From: Favolaschia claudopus
Taxonomy: Eukaryota > Basidiomycota > Agaricomycetes > Agaricales > Mycenaceae
Reading direction: 5' to 3'
Assembly (NCBI GenBank): GCA_037176885.1
Contig: JAWWNJ010000032.1
Coordinates: 124,001 to 188,000 of the forward strand
DNA length: 64,000 nt
Within the stretch, counting starts at the first letter, position 1. Each line of letters starts with the position of its first letter. The notes under the pieces were generated by a model. That model had not been told where the DNA came from. It saw only the letters and a program-made list of their open reading frames with translations, and searched no databases. Below, piece after piece: positions 44,688 to 56,930 of the stretch. Made by a program: the position numbers and the translations under genes.

Positions 44688-46258
44688 ATGGTGTTTAATA
44701 GCGCCCTATTTTCCCGCGCTATCAGTGCTACCCTTCAGCGTACCCACCATCGATTCCTGCGTCTGCCCTCTCTCAACACCACTCTCAGGCAAATGTCTAC
44801 AATTCCAACGGAACGCCGGGCCATCGGTATCAACAAGGTAAGTATTCGAGGCGCGATGCCTCTGCTACGCATCGTATCCCATGTCTTTCTAGATTGGAGA
44901 CTTCGATGTCCTCGAAATGGTGACAGTACCGTTGAAGGTAGGCTGCTGTGTTGAATGAGAAACCCCAATTTCACTGTACTGGTGATACAAGGTTGTGCAC
45001 GAGAATATCGTCGTTAAAGTGAGAAGCATTCATTTTGTGTTGTGGGATTTTCGCACCCATGATTTCTTCAGGCCGAATATCTTGGAATAAATTTCATCGA
45101 CACATATTATCGGAAGGGTCTGTATCCATTGAAAGAATTCCCTGCTGTAATTGGAACGGAAATGTCTGGTACCATCCTCGCTCTGCCGACCAACCCTGAG
45201 GTGCTCGAGGACCCAGAGTACAAAAAGCGTGGCTTCGCTGTAGGTGCCAAAGTCGTCGTGGTAGGTGTTTTGCCAAGATGCCTCCACAATCCAGATACCA
45301 TGATGGCTCCAATTTAGGGCGGAGGAGGAGTTTTCGGACTTCACTCCGACTATGTCTCCTCGGTAGATCTTTCATCTTACGCACTGTGTTCGAAACTCAC
45401 AATCCTGTCATCGTGAAATGCAGGCATGGAAGGGCGTTCACATGCTTCCTGCGGGCGTGTCTACTCAGATCGCTGCAGCGGCCTTACTCCAAGGAATGAC
45501 CGCTTTGTCATTCGTGGAGGAGGCTCACAAGGTTCAAAAGGGGGAAACCATCCTTGTGCATACCGTTGCTGGTGGACTAGGACTGCTTTTTGCCCAGCTG
45601 ATCAAGGCTCGGGGGGCCACCGTTATCGGAACCACGTCGACCAAAGAAAAGGCTGAATTGGCCAAGGCCAATGGGGCGGATCATGTTATTCTGTACAAAG
45701 AGGAAGATACTGTGCAGCGAGTCTCGGAGCTCACGAACGGGGTTGGCGTTGATGCAGTCTTCGATGGCGTGGGCAAGGATACGTCGGTATCTTCAGCTTA
45801 TCTCATGGATTCGAGCTGAATTTCTCCGACAGTTTCGACAGCAATTTCAAAGTGCTCAAGCGCAAAGGCACTCTAGTTTCCGTCGGGAATGCGTCTGGAG
45901 CTGTTCCTCCGATGGCGCCCATCCGTCTCGTGGAAAAGAATCTAAAATTACTTCGTCCAACGTGAGTTCAGAATCTCATTCAAATCATATCGTTCAACGT
46001 TCAACTCTTACAGGGTGGGAAATTACGCACAAACGGCAGAGGAGGTACGCTGATTCAAAATTTGCCCATCCTTTGATCGCTCATGTTATTCGCTAGCTGT
46101 ACCAATACACTACGAAGCTGTTTGCTCTGATTTCGGATGGATCTCTAAAAATCAAGATCCATAAAGAATACCCATTTACGCGTGAGGGAGCAATACAGGC
46201 ACAACAGGATCTGACTGGAGGCAAATCGACGGGAAAACTGCTCATCAAAGTGGAGTGA
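44688..46258 (+). CDS. ZTA1: NADPH quinone oxidoreductase, copy 2 (probably mitochondrial)
   Basis: The first ATG at 44688 gives MVFNSALFSRAISATLQR followed by more Arg/Ser/Leu residues and no acids, a typical mitochondrial presequence of about 35 residues. An internal ATG at 44793 (MSTIPTERRAIGINK) aligns with the start of copy 1. The catalytic part is continuous: FIDTYYRKGLYP, VGTEMSG-like and HTVAGGLGLLFAQLIK (NADPH site), GTTSTKEKAELAKANGAD, FDSNFKVLKRKGTLVSVG, and the terminal GKLLIKVE with stop 46256-46258. Same family reaction as copy 1. The internal ATG could allow both mitochondrial and cytosolic forms. The start is 65 bp from the possible upstream start of the divergent F-box gene. 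Confidence 0.85.
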
Positions 46259-46524
46259 GGAGCAAATCTAACGTGGAATGCTGAACTGTGGTCCCTGTAT
46301 TTTATATGTGCCATGTACCTTGTATCCTTCCAACGTCCTAAGGACAGTGTCCAAGCGGGATGTGCGTGACATTGTGTGACATCCGTGATAGCCGCCAACT
46401 TTGGGCAAGACTCGATATACTGCGCGTACATTACTCTCATTCGCGACGTACTCATCGTCGGTTTGGTACTCAAACTCAGACCACCTTATTCGCTCATACC
46501 TTATGCGCATTGCGCAAATAGTCC

Positions 46525-49500
46525 ATGGACAATGATTCAAAGACCCCCGCACGGTCGTCCACTAGCCGTCGACCTCTCCCCACTCCTGGATCCACTAGTA
46601 CCACACAGCCTGCTCGACCAAGCACCCCCGCTATTGCAGATGAGCCCGTAGCATCCACCAGCGTCGTACCGGCTTCTCCCAAGGCGGCCGCAACCCAATC
46701 GACCGCTGTATCGTCTGCAGTGGCGTCATCATCCATATCAACGTCCAATTTTTATGGAACCCAACCCCCCGCTTTGCCGTCTCGCCCCAAAGGTGTAGGC
46801 TCCAGTCATACAACCGTCTGGCAAGCAGAAGACAATCTTCCTTCATATGGGTCTTCTATTTCGACCCCAGGATACAGGGAGCCTGAACTCGTTTCTGAAG
46901 ACGAGATGCCGGAACTCATGCCTGCCGATGTGGGCTGGGAATCCGGATCTGGCTGGGCGGGCGCAACATGGGATGCTTCTAGCAGTTTCACGCATTGGGG
47001 CAAAACTCTTGTTAAAATTGATGGGCGGGATCTTCAAGAAGAGGCCAATTGGTGGGACCCAAACCGCGACAAAGACAACCGTCCAGGCCCAGGAATGTTG
47101 CCACCACTACTAGCGGATAGCCTGCACAACCCAGAACATAATCTTTACTCCATCTCATTCACTGCACCAGAGTTTCCACCGCAAGCTCCTGCCAACATTA
47201 CGCCATCTAATTCATCCTCCGGTCCCTCTACCTCCGCCGCTCCCCCAGATCCACCTTCTTTCCAAGACATCCTCGCGTCCGTACCTCATCCCGACGCGTA
47301 CTACTGTCCGAAAGACAACGGCTGGATAATTTTGCAATGGGGCTATGCTGACCATCCACCGCCATTGGCTCGTTCTTTCGAGATGTCCTCGCACCACCCT
47401 CTCCCGCGTTCTATACGAAGAAACCCAGAAAATTGTTCGGACTCCACCGCAAACGAAACTCACCATTTTCACAAATACGAGAAAGCCGTGGATGGGCACA
47501 AACTTGACCATGCTTTGCGCTTTGATAATTGGGATACGATCGAAACCGTCAAGCACAAACGACGGGTTGGTACCGTACTCCCAGGTGAACTCGATTTTGA
47601 GAAAATCGCACTCGAGGATGAAGACAAGATGGACGTCGACGAGCCAGAAGGCCCGCTACTGGACTTGTATGTATGCTGTCAGTGTACATGCTATCTTCTC
47701 CGTTCCGCCGTAATACCCGGGGTGATCCCGAGACCTCTCTGGGATGAATTCGTGACCGAGAAGACGACCAGCCCCGCTGTAGGCAAGACCCCAGAGCGTT
47801 CTGTAGCGAACGCCATCGAAACCCTGTTACTGTAAGTACTTTTCGCCTTTTGAAGTTTTGCACAACAAGACCGAACTCGATAGCGCAATTGAAAACAAAC
47901 TGTGGAAGGGTGAAAGTCGCATGCTGCGAGTCAGTCGCGAGGGCTTTAAGCGCAAAATGGGTTGGAGTCCTGTCATGTAAGGCTTTTGCTTTGTGTTGTG
48001 TTGTATCTCATGGCAGTTGGAGCGTAGAGAGAAAGTGTTCCAGTCTATGGGTTTCACCAGCGACACCTTTGAGGACGAAACGGTTTTACGACCGCCATCC
48101 ACCGACCCCAATCAGCCTCAGGGAAAACAAAATTCCATCAGGCTGCTGCGAGCATGGACTGAAATCGGGTCCTGGGTAGCCAATTACGAGCGTATGCATC
48201 GTAAGATTCTCACCTATGTCCCAAATCTGTACCCTGATATGTTGCAGCAGCGGCGCTGTTAGAGCACGACAACAAGGGATTCAAACTGTGGGTGAATCTC
48301 GAGAACGTCAGGGAAAAATATCAGCTGGGCATTGGTGCTCATCCGGATCAGAGTGCGTACTCAGTTGTAATCCCCTTCCCGCCTGGTGCCAAGCTCCTTC
48401 AGTTCCTCGCAACAGTGAACTTGGTCGGGAAAACAGACTAGCTCTGGAGAAGCAGTACAAAGAATGGCGGACACTGGGCATGACCCCCATCATGTACAGT
48501 CCTGGTGAGTGTTTGAATTTTGCCGCCATTTCCTATGCCGATTTCTTGACCGCAGAATATCTCACTTTCGCATATCTGGCACAATGTCGTTGTGATCCTG
48601 GGCAGACTATCGAGTACTACACGAGCATGCACGAACTAGTGCTCACACTGGAAGGCTTGGGTATCGCCTCGGAGTCCCTCGTCCTCGTCCAACTTCTAGA
48701 CTCAGAGCAGGAGCGTGGTCGTTTCTCAATCGAGAATCTCAACGGTGCCGCGAATATACTCGGCTTTGGCCCTGACGGCCCGCTAAAAGTGGAATACGGG
48801 GCGGACGTGCCTGATGAGTTTGTCGAGAATGCGTGGAAGGAGTGTGTGAAGCGTTCTTGGCGCGATCTTGAGGGCGGAAGTAGGCTTCAGACGGACGCCA
48901 CTAAAGCTTTGAAGATTATCGCAGATTCACGTGGGAGCCACTCGTTGCAGAAAGTATGGGAACATGGGAAGCGCGGGATCATGAGTCCTGAACGAGCCTA
49001 TGATACTTTGGAGGTTCCGAAGGACGTGGACGAGGAGATGCTCATAACCGTCTTCACCATGCGGGTGCGAGCCACCTACTTTGCCGTTGCTCACCTGACC
49101 TGAGATTCGTCTTTGTAGATTGAAGAGACGCCCTTGCAGCTAGATCGAATGCGAGAAGCGATGTTGGTCATCGCTGAGGTTCGAGACAGCGAACGACTGC
49201 GCAAATTCTTGGAAATTGGCCATGATCGTATGTTGATGATTTTGCCCGTGGATTGTTCATTGACAGTTGCGTAGCTGGAGTCATTGTTCCGCCTACAAGA
49301 TTAGACCTTCCGCGTGGCCTCAATCAACTAGGCAATACTTGTTACCTCAACTCCCTCCTTCAGGTGCCTCGTCTGCTTTCTTGCCACGTTTGTATGCTCA
49401 TTAGCCTGTAGTACTTCTACACCATCAAGGATCTCCGGGCAGCCGTTAGCCCGATGGACGGTAGAGACTTCAAAACTTTCGAGGACGACAAATACTCGGA

Positions 49501-51275
49501 TGATGACTTGAAGAGGCACAGAGTAGGTGGTAGATTGGTTACCCGAAGGGAGATCATCCGGTCGAAAAAATGTGCCTCGCCTTTTCAATGCTGCTATTGA
49601 AACTAACCTGAGAACTCTGGCAGTTATCACCCTCCTCGCGTCTCTCTTCTGGGAGTTGGAGTATTGCGAGCAACCCGCGGTTACCCCTGCGCTGGAGTTA
49701 GCTAAGCTAGCGTTAGTCACCTCGAAAGACGAAGAAGACGATGAAGACAAGGGCGGCACCGACACTTCTAATGACACTGATGCAACTCTTGTCGAAGATG
49801 GGCCGACAAGACCCGCCGTTTCGAGTCCTTCTCAAATGGCTATGGATGTTGACAGTCCTCGTCCTGATTCGTCAAGCGCTCCAACGACCATTCCCTCCGG
49901 AGGGGAACCAAGTTCATCCAAAATAATCTCAGGAGATACGACTGTGACCAAAAAGGCGCCTACACTGCCGCCGAGAAAAGCCACAGAGGTTTCGAACTCT
50001 ACTATGATGTTTGGTGAGCGAAGATGGGTCGGTCTGCATGCGCTGAACGATGGTTTCAGGCAAGCAGCATGATGTCTCGGAGTGCATGGATAATTGCATG
50101 TTCCAAATCGAGACTGCTTTGCTCAAATTTGATGGTATGAGTGGCAACGACGACGACAAGACCAGCATCGTTAAAAGGTCAGTTCTTGTTCCCATATACA
50201 AATTTCGTCGAATCAATAACTTTTCAGACTATTCTATGGTAAAATACGACAACGTATCGCCTCAGACGATTTGGCTTCAAAGTCATCGGTTCACGAGAAA
50301 GAGGACCTGTTTTCTCACCTTCCGGTTAATGTCGCCGACGACGGAATAGATATTTATGATGGTCTAAGCGGGTACTTCGACGATGTGGTAGAATTCGAAG
50401 GCAAAAAGGCTCGAATGGAGGTAACACTTGTAGAGACGCCCCCGCTGCTGCAAATTCAGTTACAGGTGGGTTGTGTGTTACGTGAATAATCCGAGTCGCT
50501 GCTCATTCATTTAACAACAGAGAGTTCAATTCAACCGCGACACGCTGCAACCGTACAAGTCGCAGGCGTATGTCAAGTTTGGCGAAACAATATACATGGA
50601 TCGCTTCATGGACAATGCGGACCCTCAGCGGAAGGCCCGAGGTAAAGAAATCCAGGCTGAGTTGACAAAATGCCGGGAACGCATCCGCACATTATTGCTC
50701 AGCAAAGTTCGCCCAATATTTTGTTTTCTTCTCAGCCAAATCTCATGTGCCATCTCGTAGCGCGGACCTTACACAATGATACTTCGCCAGGCGCATCGCT
50801 TCCTGTCTGCACAAGAGCGTACAGCGGATCTTGACGAGGAACTTCTCAACAACCTTCAATCGGAGCAGGAGCACATTGCGCATGAGATCGAGCATCTCAG
50901 ACTCCGCATCGACGAGCTCAAAGTTTCTCTGGAGGATCTTTGGCGCGATTGCACGAATGCGCCTTACGAGCTCACTTCCGTATTCATCCATCGCGGGGCA
51001 TCGCCGTCCTTCGGCCACTACTTTTTCTATTCGCGACATCTTCCAGAGGAACCGGATTCGTGGTTCAAGTATAACGACTCGGACGTCTCTGTGATCAACA
51101 AGAGTGAGGTTTTGGCGGACACGACGGGATCGACCGCTAACCCATATTTGGTGAGTCCCTGCAATGTGTCGAAATTCTGCGGGATATAGCTAAATCGGCA
51201 TTTCAGCTCGTCTTTGCGAGGAAGGACTCGGACGTTGTGGAGACGGTCAAACGCTTCGATTTCACCAAAATATAA
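46525..51275 (+). CDS. UBP2: Ubiquitin carboxyl-terminal hydrolase, Ubp2-like
   Basis: Starts MDNDSKTPARSSTSRR at 46525; stop TAA 51273-51275. A first exon of about 1.3 kb encodes a Ser/Thr/Pro-rich leader, then a folded region (ANWWDPNRDKDNRPGPGM, DAYYCPKDNGWIILQW). The peptidase C19 Cys box is GLNQLGNTCYLNSLLQ at about 49320-49365, with an acidic insert (KDEEDDEDKGGTD) between boxes and QHDVSECMDNCMF as the second box. A coiled-coil insert (LRLRIDELKVSLEDLW) precedes the His box SFGHYFFYSRHLPEE. Layout and boxes fit yeast Ubp2 and related USP25/28 enzymes, which remove ubiquitin, often Lys63-linked. About twelve exons. Confidence 0.85.
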
Positions 51276-51742
51276 CATCTAATATCTTGGAATGCATTGT
51301 ACATACTCGAGCATTGTATACTGTGCTGCGCAATTATTTATTCCTACACTCGCAATCTAGGTATGATGCCTAAGGATGGCGGGCACACGAAGATCCAAGC
51401 ACCGACAGGCCAGTCGACTTCGAGGTACCGCTGCGTGGACAATGCAACAAGGAATGCATTGCTGTTCTAGAGCTAAGCCGCCGTCCCGATCGATCCTGCC
51501 CTGCAAATATTTGAGTCGACTCGTACTCGTGGAGCAAGAATGCATACGAAGTATCATTGTGGATTCACGAGCGCAGGACTTGGCCCCATAGCCGACTTAG
51601 TTTGGTATCAATTTCAAAACATCATGCGACGCGGATGCGATACTGGGCGAGGAGCACCTCGGCGTCGGACGCAATGAGCATACTGTCCAGAGCTTTAGCT
51701 GAGAGACAACTCTATAGTCAAGAATACACACCAGCTGAAGCA
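51276..51742. other. Intergenic region between convergent genes
   Basis: 467 bp holding the 3' ends of the Ubp2-like gene and the small coiled-coil gene. No coding frame or repeat that I can support. Confidence 0.4.
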
Positions 51743-52078
51743 TCACGACTGTTTATCTGAGGGATTCTCCTCTGTAGATTGCTGCGCAGGTTCAGGCTTG
51801 TTTTGCTTCGAATCCTCTGTATTCTCCTTCTCCAGAGTAGACAGGAGAACGTCCAAGTTTCCGAGCAATGCATCGAGCTTGTTTTCAACGCCTTTCGCTA
51901 CTCCATCCGCGCTTTCCAAACGAGCAAGCAGTTCCCCGATGCTTGCTTCTCCAGTATCATCGAGAGTATCTTTGGAGAGCAATTCACTGAGTTCAGCGAT
52001 ATCCTGCTCGATAGAGGATGTGACTTGAGCAGGATCTGGCTCAGAGCCTTTGGGCTTGTCAGCATTGTTGGAGGACAT
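51743..52078 (-). CDS. Small acidic coiled-coil protein, 111 aa
   Basis: A single exon from ATG 52078 (MSSNNADKPKGSEPDP) to TGA 51743-51745. The centre has a heptad-like helix, SSIEQDIAELSELLSK, then LLARLESADGVAKGVENKLD and LLGNLDVLLSTLEKE, followed by a Gln/Glu/Pro-rich tail. The ADGVAKGVE/LD pattern looks like a conserved short module, but I do not recognise the family by name. It is divergent from the THOC1 gene, with only 72 bp between the two start codons. Confidence 0.65.
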   Translation of the reverse strand: MSSNNADKPKGSEPDPAQVTSSIEQDIAELSELLSKDTLDDTGEASIGELLARLESADGVAKGVENKLDALLGNLDVLLSTLEKENTEDSKQNKPEPAQQSTEENPSDKQS

Positions 52079-52150
52079 GGAGGTGAGAGGCAGAGAGTGC
52101 GGCTTTTCTCACGACTTCGAACCTGGCTTCTGTTGGCTAATGCGTCGCTT
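52079..52150. promoter_or_regulatory. 72-bp bidirectional promoter
   Basis: The entire space between the start codons of the coiled-coil gene and the THOC1 gene. No TATA box is seen. Either transcription starts inside the opposing gene or both 5' leaders are very short. Confidence 0.45.
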
Positions 52151-54651
52151 ATGACAGCCCTCAACACCCACCAGGCCAAGCTCTTACAGGGTCTCCTCAA
52201 ATACATCGATAATTCGCCCCCCACGCAGCAGAAATTCAATCAAATTGTAAAGAAGGATTTGTCAGATGTACAGGGAACTTCGTCGCTAGAAAACCGCAAG
52301 AGCCAATGGGAACTTCTACTCAAGAGAGCTGTTTTCGACCTTGCTGTGCGTCTATCTCGACAACCAGCTCTGGCGGCAACTGAACCACGCGTCTAGGCCA
52401 CCGAGGGGGATGCTCTCAAGGATGAGAACACAAAGTACTACACCCAACTTCGCAATCGGCTAGATTTGGTGTTGACATTCACCGAACACGGTTCGTGGTC
52501 GCCACATCTCATTGTGAGACGCGTAACTAACGTTCTAGCTTGCTCACAGATGCTTGCGAACAGAATCTTCCCTTCACCGTTCTACAGGATTTACTCGAGA
52601 CCCAAACAATTGCTTCGTGTTCGCATATATTCTCTTGGATCGAGGAGCGTTCCGAACGACTGACGGAGGGGCTCGTTCCGCAAAAGGGAAAAGCCCTCAT
52701 TCTTCTACGCACTCTGAACGATCTCCTACGACGGCTATCTAAAATGGGTTCCACTACGATATTTTGCGGTCGTATATTGACCTTCTTAAGCGGAGTCTTT
52801 CCTTTGGGAGAGCGCAGTGGCGTCAATCTTCGTGGAGAATATGGCCCAACGTGGGAAGGGGTCCAAGTGCCGGTTGAAGCTGAACCCGAACAGGATGAAA
52901 TCATGGCCGACGCAAAAGACGCCGTGAAGGAGGAAGACAAAATGCAGGTCGATGAGGAGACCAAGAAACCTGCGCTGGAGGACAAGAAAGATGGTACGCA
53001 TATGGATTTATCAGACTGTACATATTTTCATACTTCCAGTAGATTTCTACAACACATTCTGGTCCCTGCAATTGCCTTTCTCCAAACCGCCACTCTTCGC
53101 ACAACCAAATACGTTCGATGAATTCAAAGATGCAGTCGATAAGGTTATTCCTGTCATACGGGAAGCTACGATCAAGGAGAGGGCAATGATGGGCCATCGA
53201 GCGGGCAGTTCAGCGTCCCTGAAGAGAAAACGCGAGCCAGAACCAGAAGAGCGCAGTACCGTGACAGAATATTTCTTCGCCAAGTTCTTGACGAGTCCCG
53301 AGCTCCTTGACCTCGAGGTACGTGAAGACAGATATATGCCCTTTCTATTCGCTCATCCGTATTTGCAGATCGCAGATACACATTTTCGACGGCAGTTCCT
53401 ATTTCAGCTAGCGATTCTCCTCAGCCATCTACAAACATTCACGAAGGCAGCGAAGGCAACGTGGGCCACAACGCGCAACCGTTCCCTTCAAATGGACTTC
53501 ACATTGGAGCCAGCTCAGGCGGAATGGGTCCAGGAGACGTATGCGAAAGTGATAGAAGAGTTCAAGTCTACTTCACCCAATGGACGTGCATTCACGGACA
53601 CTGTCACCTCCATTCTTGAGCGGGAAAAGAATTGGGTCAAGTGGAAGAATGAATTGTGTACACAATTCGACAAGGAGCCTTGGTCGGAGGAAGTGGATGG
53701 ACACAAAGCTGGACTCGAGGAGGCTACCCGCAAGGTCCGGGAGAAATTGAGAGAACCGACAGAAGACTGGCCGCACACATTGGGCAGTGAATCGCTGACT
53801 GAAATATGGGGGATGGGTTACCGAGATTTATCTGACCTCCAGAATCCTTTCCGGTGAGAAGTTTTGTCTATTCTCCGGATCCTCGGTCTTGATCGTTCTA
53901 GGGCTGGCGATGTCAAAGATTTTGTCAAGAAACTCAAACAAGAAGATGGGAAGATTGCTTCACGGCAAAAGACACTTGCGAAGATTGCCGCTGCTGCTGA
54001 GGCCCGGGCTGCTGCTCAGGCAAAAGCCAAAGCCGTGGTGGATGTGCCCATGGAAGTCATACCACCAGCCACTGTCGAGACCCCAGCCTCGACCCCAGCC
54101 CCAGTCCGACCACCTGCTTCCAATCCTGCGGGCTCGCCCATCCACCCTTCCCTTCCGGCGAAACCCGGTTCGCCCATGGTCGCTGAGCCGGCAACTTCCG
54201 TCCCCGCGCCTGCGCCAACACCGACACCAGCAGCTGCGCCTGCAACCGCTCCTGCACCACCCGCACCGCCAACAGATGACCACATCATTAAGCTGGAAGA
54301 GGTCAATTTCATCTCGTCTGAAATACTCGTTCCTGACGTTTGGCATAGCATAAGCAACGATGGTCATGGCTGGCCCTTCGAACGGCCCGGGACCACCATC
54401 TGGGCCACTTCGGCAAGATAGGCACCGGCGACATCGAACAGCTTGCGAAGGAGATTGAGGCAGAGAAACGTTTGCCCAAAGGCAGCGAGGAGCTTGCGGT
54501 AACGGAGGAGGTAGGATCGGCGAGCCCAATGACCTCAGCGAAGGTGTTGGTTGCTGGATCGGATAGTACTACCGCTGTTCCGGAGGGCGGGAAGAAGGAT
54601 GAAAGTGTGGACAAGAGTGAAGATGGGGATGTGAAGATGTCAGACGCCTAG
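52151..54651 (+). CDS. THOC1: THO complex subunit 1 (Hpr1/THOC1)
   Basis: Starts [16 protein letters not shown] at 52151; stop TAG 54649-54651. Family blocks in order: [34 protein letters not shown], an acidic insert, [52 protein letters not shown], and [10 protein letters not shown]. The C-terminal exon contains [20 protein letters not shown] Pro/Ala-rich insert of about 90 residues (54060-54280) sits just before it. THOC1 is part of the THO/TREX complex that couples transcription to mRNA export. The last join, IKLEE|HKQRWSW, uses intron GTCAAT...CATAG and keeps frame. About eight exons. Confidence 0.85.
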
Positions 54652-54736
54652 AGAGATCGATAATGTGCACAAGATATAAAAGGAGCGAAACATTTCTGTA
54701 ACACCTCTAAGTTCAAACCTCTTGCTCCGTTCCACA

Positions 54737-56229
54737 ATGTCCAAAGTGTCTCCCCTCCAAGTACCCTCATTCTATAGCTATCATTTACTCGTCTCATCGC
54801 TGAATAGAAAGTTCTCGTTACCGGCGGTTCAGGCTACATAGGTTCCTCGTTATCCTTTTGGGCAATCTTAGCCCAGACTGATGAGTTTTGACAGGCTCGC
54901 ACGTAATATACACCTTGCAGAAAACCAGACGCTACAAGGTCATCTCGCTCGATAATGGCCATAACTCGCATCCAAACGCGCTATCGAGGATATCCGCTCT
55001 GTCGCGCAGCGAGTTGCCATCGGATGCTTCTGAACGCGACATTGACACGACAGAGATCGAAAGTCACAGCTGCGATTTGACGCGTCGGGACGAAATACGC
55101 GCCGTATTCGAGAAGTATGGCAAGGGCGGGATCTGGGGAGTCGTTCATATCGCTGTGCGTTCGCTATATAAACTATCGATGGGACCGTCAACCTCACTTT
55201 TTTTTTCTGCAGGCGTATAAGGCGGTCGGAGAGTCGGTGGAAATTCCCCTCACATACTATGAGAACAACGTTACCGCCACGCTCTACCTCCTGCAGACGA
55301 TGCAAGAATTCGACTGCAAGCGGATAGTGTACTCATCCTCAGCCACCGTCTATGGCATTCCTCCAACCATCCCGATCCCCGAAACCACGCGACTGAAGGC
55401 TGATAGCCCATACGGAAAGACCAAAGTTATGTCTGAGACTATGCTCGACGACCTCTGCCATTGTGAGTCCGCCAGAAACACGTCTGAATTCCTCTGCTAA
55501 CTACGATCACAGCCGATTCGAAGTGGTCCGCAATTTCTCTGAGATATTTCAAGTGAATCATTTATCTGGAATACATCCATACTCGAATGCTGACTGGCGT
55601 AGCCCTGCCGGCGCGCATCCCTCAGGTCAGATTGGGGAGGACCCCAAGGGGCGCCCCGGTAACCTCTTGCCCCTGCTCGCGCATATGGCGATCGGACGCG
55701 TCGACGCAAAGACTCTGCAAGTGTTCGGAAACGACTACCCCACGCCGTAGGTTTCTTCCGATACAACGCAAGTGCCTCTGAAGTAACGCTTCAAATTCAG
55801 CGACGGGACATGTGTCCGTGATTACCTTCATATCCTCGATCTGGCCTCTGGACACTTGCTCGCGCTGGAGGCTCTAGATGCCAATAGCAAAGTTTTCGAA
55901 AGCACACCGGATGCTCGTTACAGGGCGTATAACCTTGGGCAGGGCAAGGGTGTCAGCGTACTCCAAATCATTGACGCCATGCGCAAGGCGACCGGTTTTG
56001 ACTTCAAGTATGAGATCGTCGGCCGGCGGTGCGTTTCTAGTTGCTCCTTGTGGTGACTACCCGCTGATCTTCGATATTTTATAGTCGCGGAGATGTTCCT
56101 GACCTCACCGCGGACCCCGCTTTGGCAGAGAAGGAGCTGGGATTCAAGGCAAACGAGGATCTCGCTGTTATGTGCCGCGATCTCTGGAACTTCCAGTCGA
56201 AGAACCCTGAGGGGTATGGAAAGTGGTAG
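54737..56229 (+). CDS. GALE: UDP-glucose 4-epimerase
   Basis: The first exon is only ATG TCC AAA (54737-54745), joined to [21 protein letters not shown], the NAD-binding TGGxGYIG motif of extended SDRs. Catalytic residues follow: [11 protein letters not shown] (Ser/Thr site) and SPYGKTK (YxxxK). Then comes [13 protein letters not shown], split by an intron at the Asn codon. [27 protein letters not shown] and [11 protein letters not shown] complete the family pattern; the end is NPEGYGKW with stop 56227-56229. It converts UDP-glucose and UDP-galactose in the Leloir pathway. The length, about 375 residues, means there is no C-terminal aldose mutarotase domain as in yeast Gal10. It lies 85 bp downstream of THOC1. 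Confidence 0.9.
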
Positions 56230-56353
56230 ATTTTGTACATGGATTGGGAACGGGATCGGGTTGATTGTTTAGTGCCCCATAGGTCCCGCATATTGTTAAC
56301 TAATCAGTTAAAGAACTACTTTTGAAGGTTATGTATGTATACAACAGTCTTCT

Positions 56354-56419
56354 GTATGACGTTCCGGGCGTTGCAATATTAAAACTACACACATATATTG
56401 GGGGGCAACACATATCTTC
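56354..56419 (+). repeat. Left terminal inverted repeat
   Basis: 66 bp, beginning GTATGACGTTCCGG and ending CATATCTTC. It matches the reverse complement of the right arm with three substitutions and a 2-nt deletion. Confidence 0.8.
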
Positions 56420-56862
56420 ATAAAGATGTACAGAACAGTTTGGTATGTATTGCATCTATCTAATTCGCCTATGGGCGGCCGGCGCCAGTTTTGATGCGGT
56501 TGGGGCGCTTGTTGAACGTTGAACTCCGAGGCTCTTCGCGCTTTGACACAATAACCTGAATCAACGGACCCAAATTTTTCATTGGCATTTCACACAACGT
56601 TCTCGAGAGGAGGCTGGATGTCACGAGCGTTCTTTTCCATCCGCTTCGAGTCTCACAACCGTGCGCGAGCGCAGTAACATAGCGGGTCAGTTGATGCGAA
56701 GTCAAAGCGGGCGCGACGGGGTAACAGGATACCGTGAGCCTAGGTAACAGGTTATCTACATCAAGTTTGGCCTAATTATGGTGGCGGCCGCCCCGAGCCA
56801 TAACCCGATGGTGTACACGTACATAGATGCAGTACATATGTACGCCAGTTGTACGCCTCTAA

Positions 56863-56930
56863 GAAGATATGTGTGTTGCTCCCCAATATATGTGTGTGGT
56901 TTTAATATTGCAACGTCCGGAACGTCATAC
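56863..56930 (-). repeat. Right terminal inverted repeat
   Basis: 68 bp, ending CCGGAACGTCATAC. It is the inverted partner of the left arm at 56354-56419. Confidence 0.8.

Larger units (their letters stand above)
56354..56930. mobile_element. MITE-like element with long terminal inverted repeats
   Basis: A 577-bp unit bounded by inverted repeats at 56354-56419 and 56863-56930, which differ by three substitutions and a 2-nt gap. TTCT is present immediately outside both ends (56350-56353 and 56931-56934) and could be a 4-bp target-site duplication. The interior, about 440 bp, has only a 78-aa minus-strand frame with no transposase motif, so the element is non-autonomous. The near-identity of the arms suggests recent insertion. 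It lies about 125 bp downstream of the epimerase stop codon. Superfamily unassigned. Confidence 0.7.

Noticed and set aside
56469..56705. 78-aa open frame inside the MITE-like element
   Set aside because: No transposase or other motif and no protein-like pattern; probably chance.
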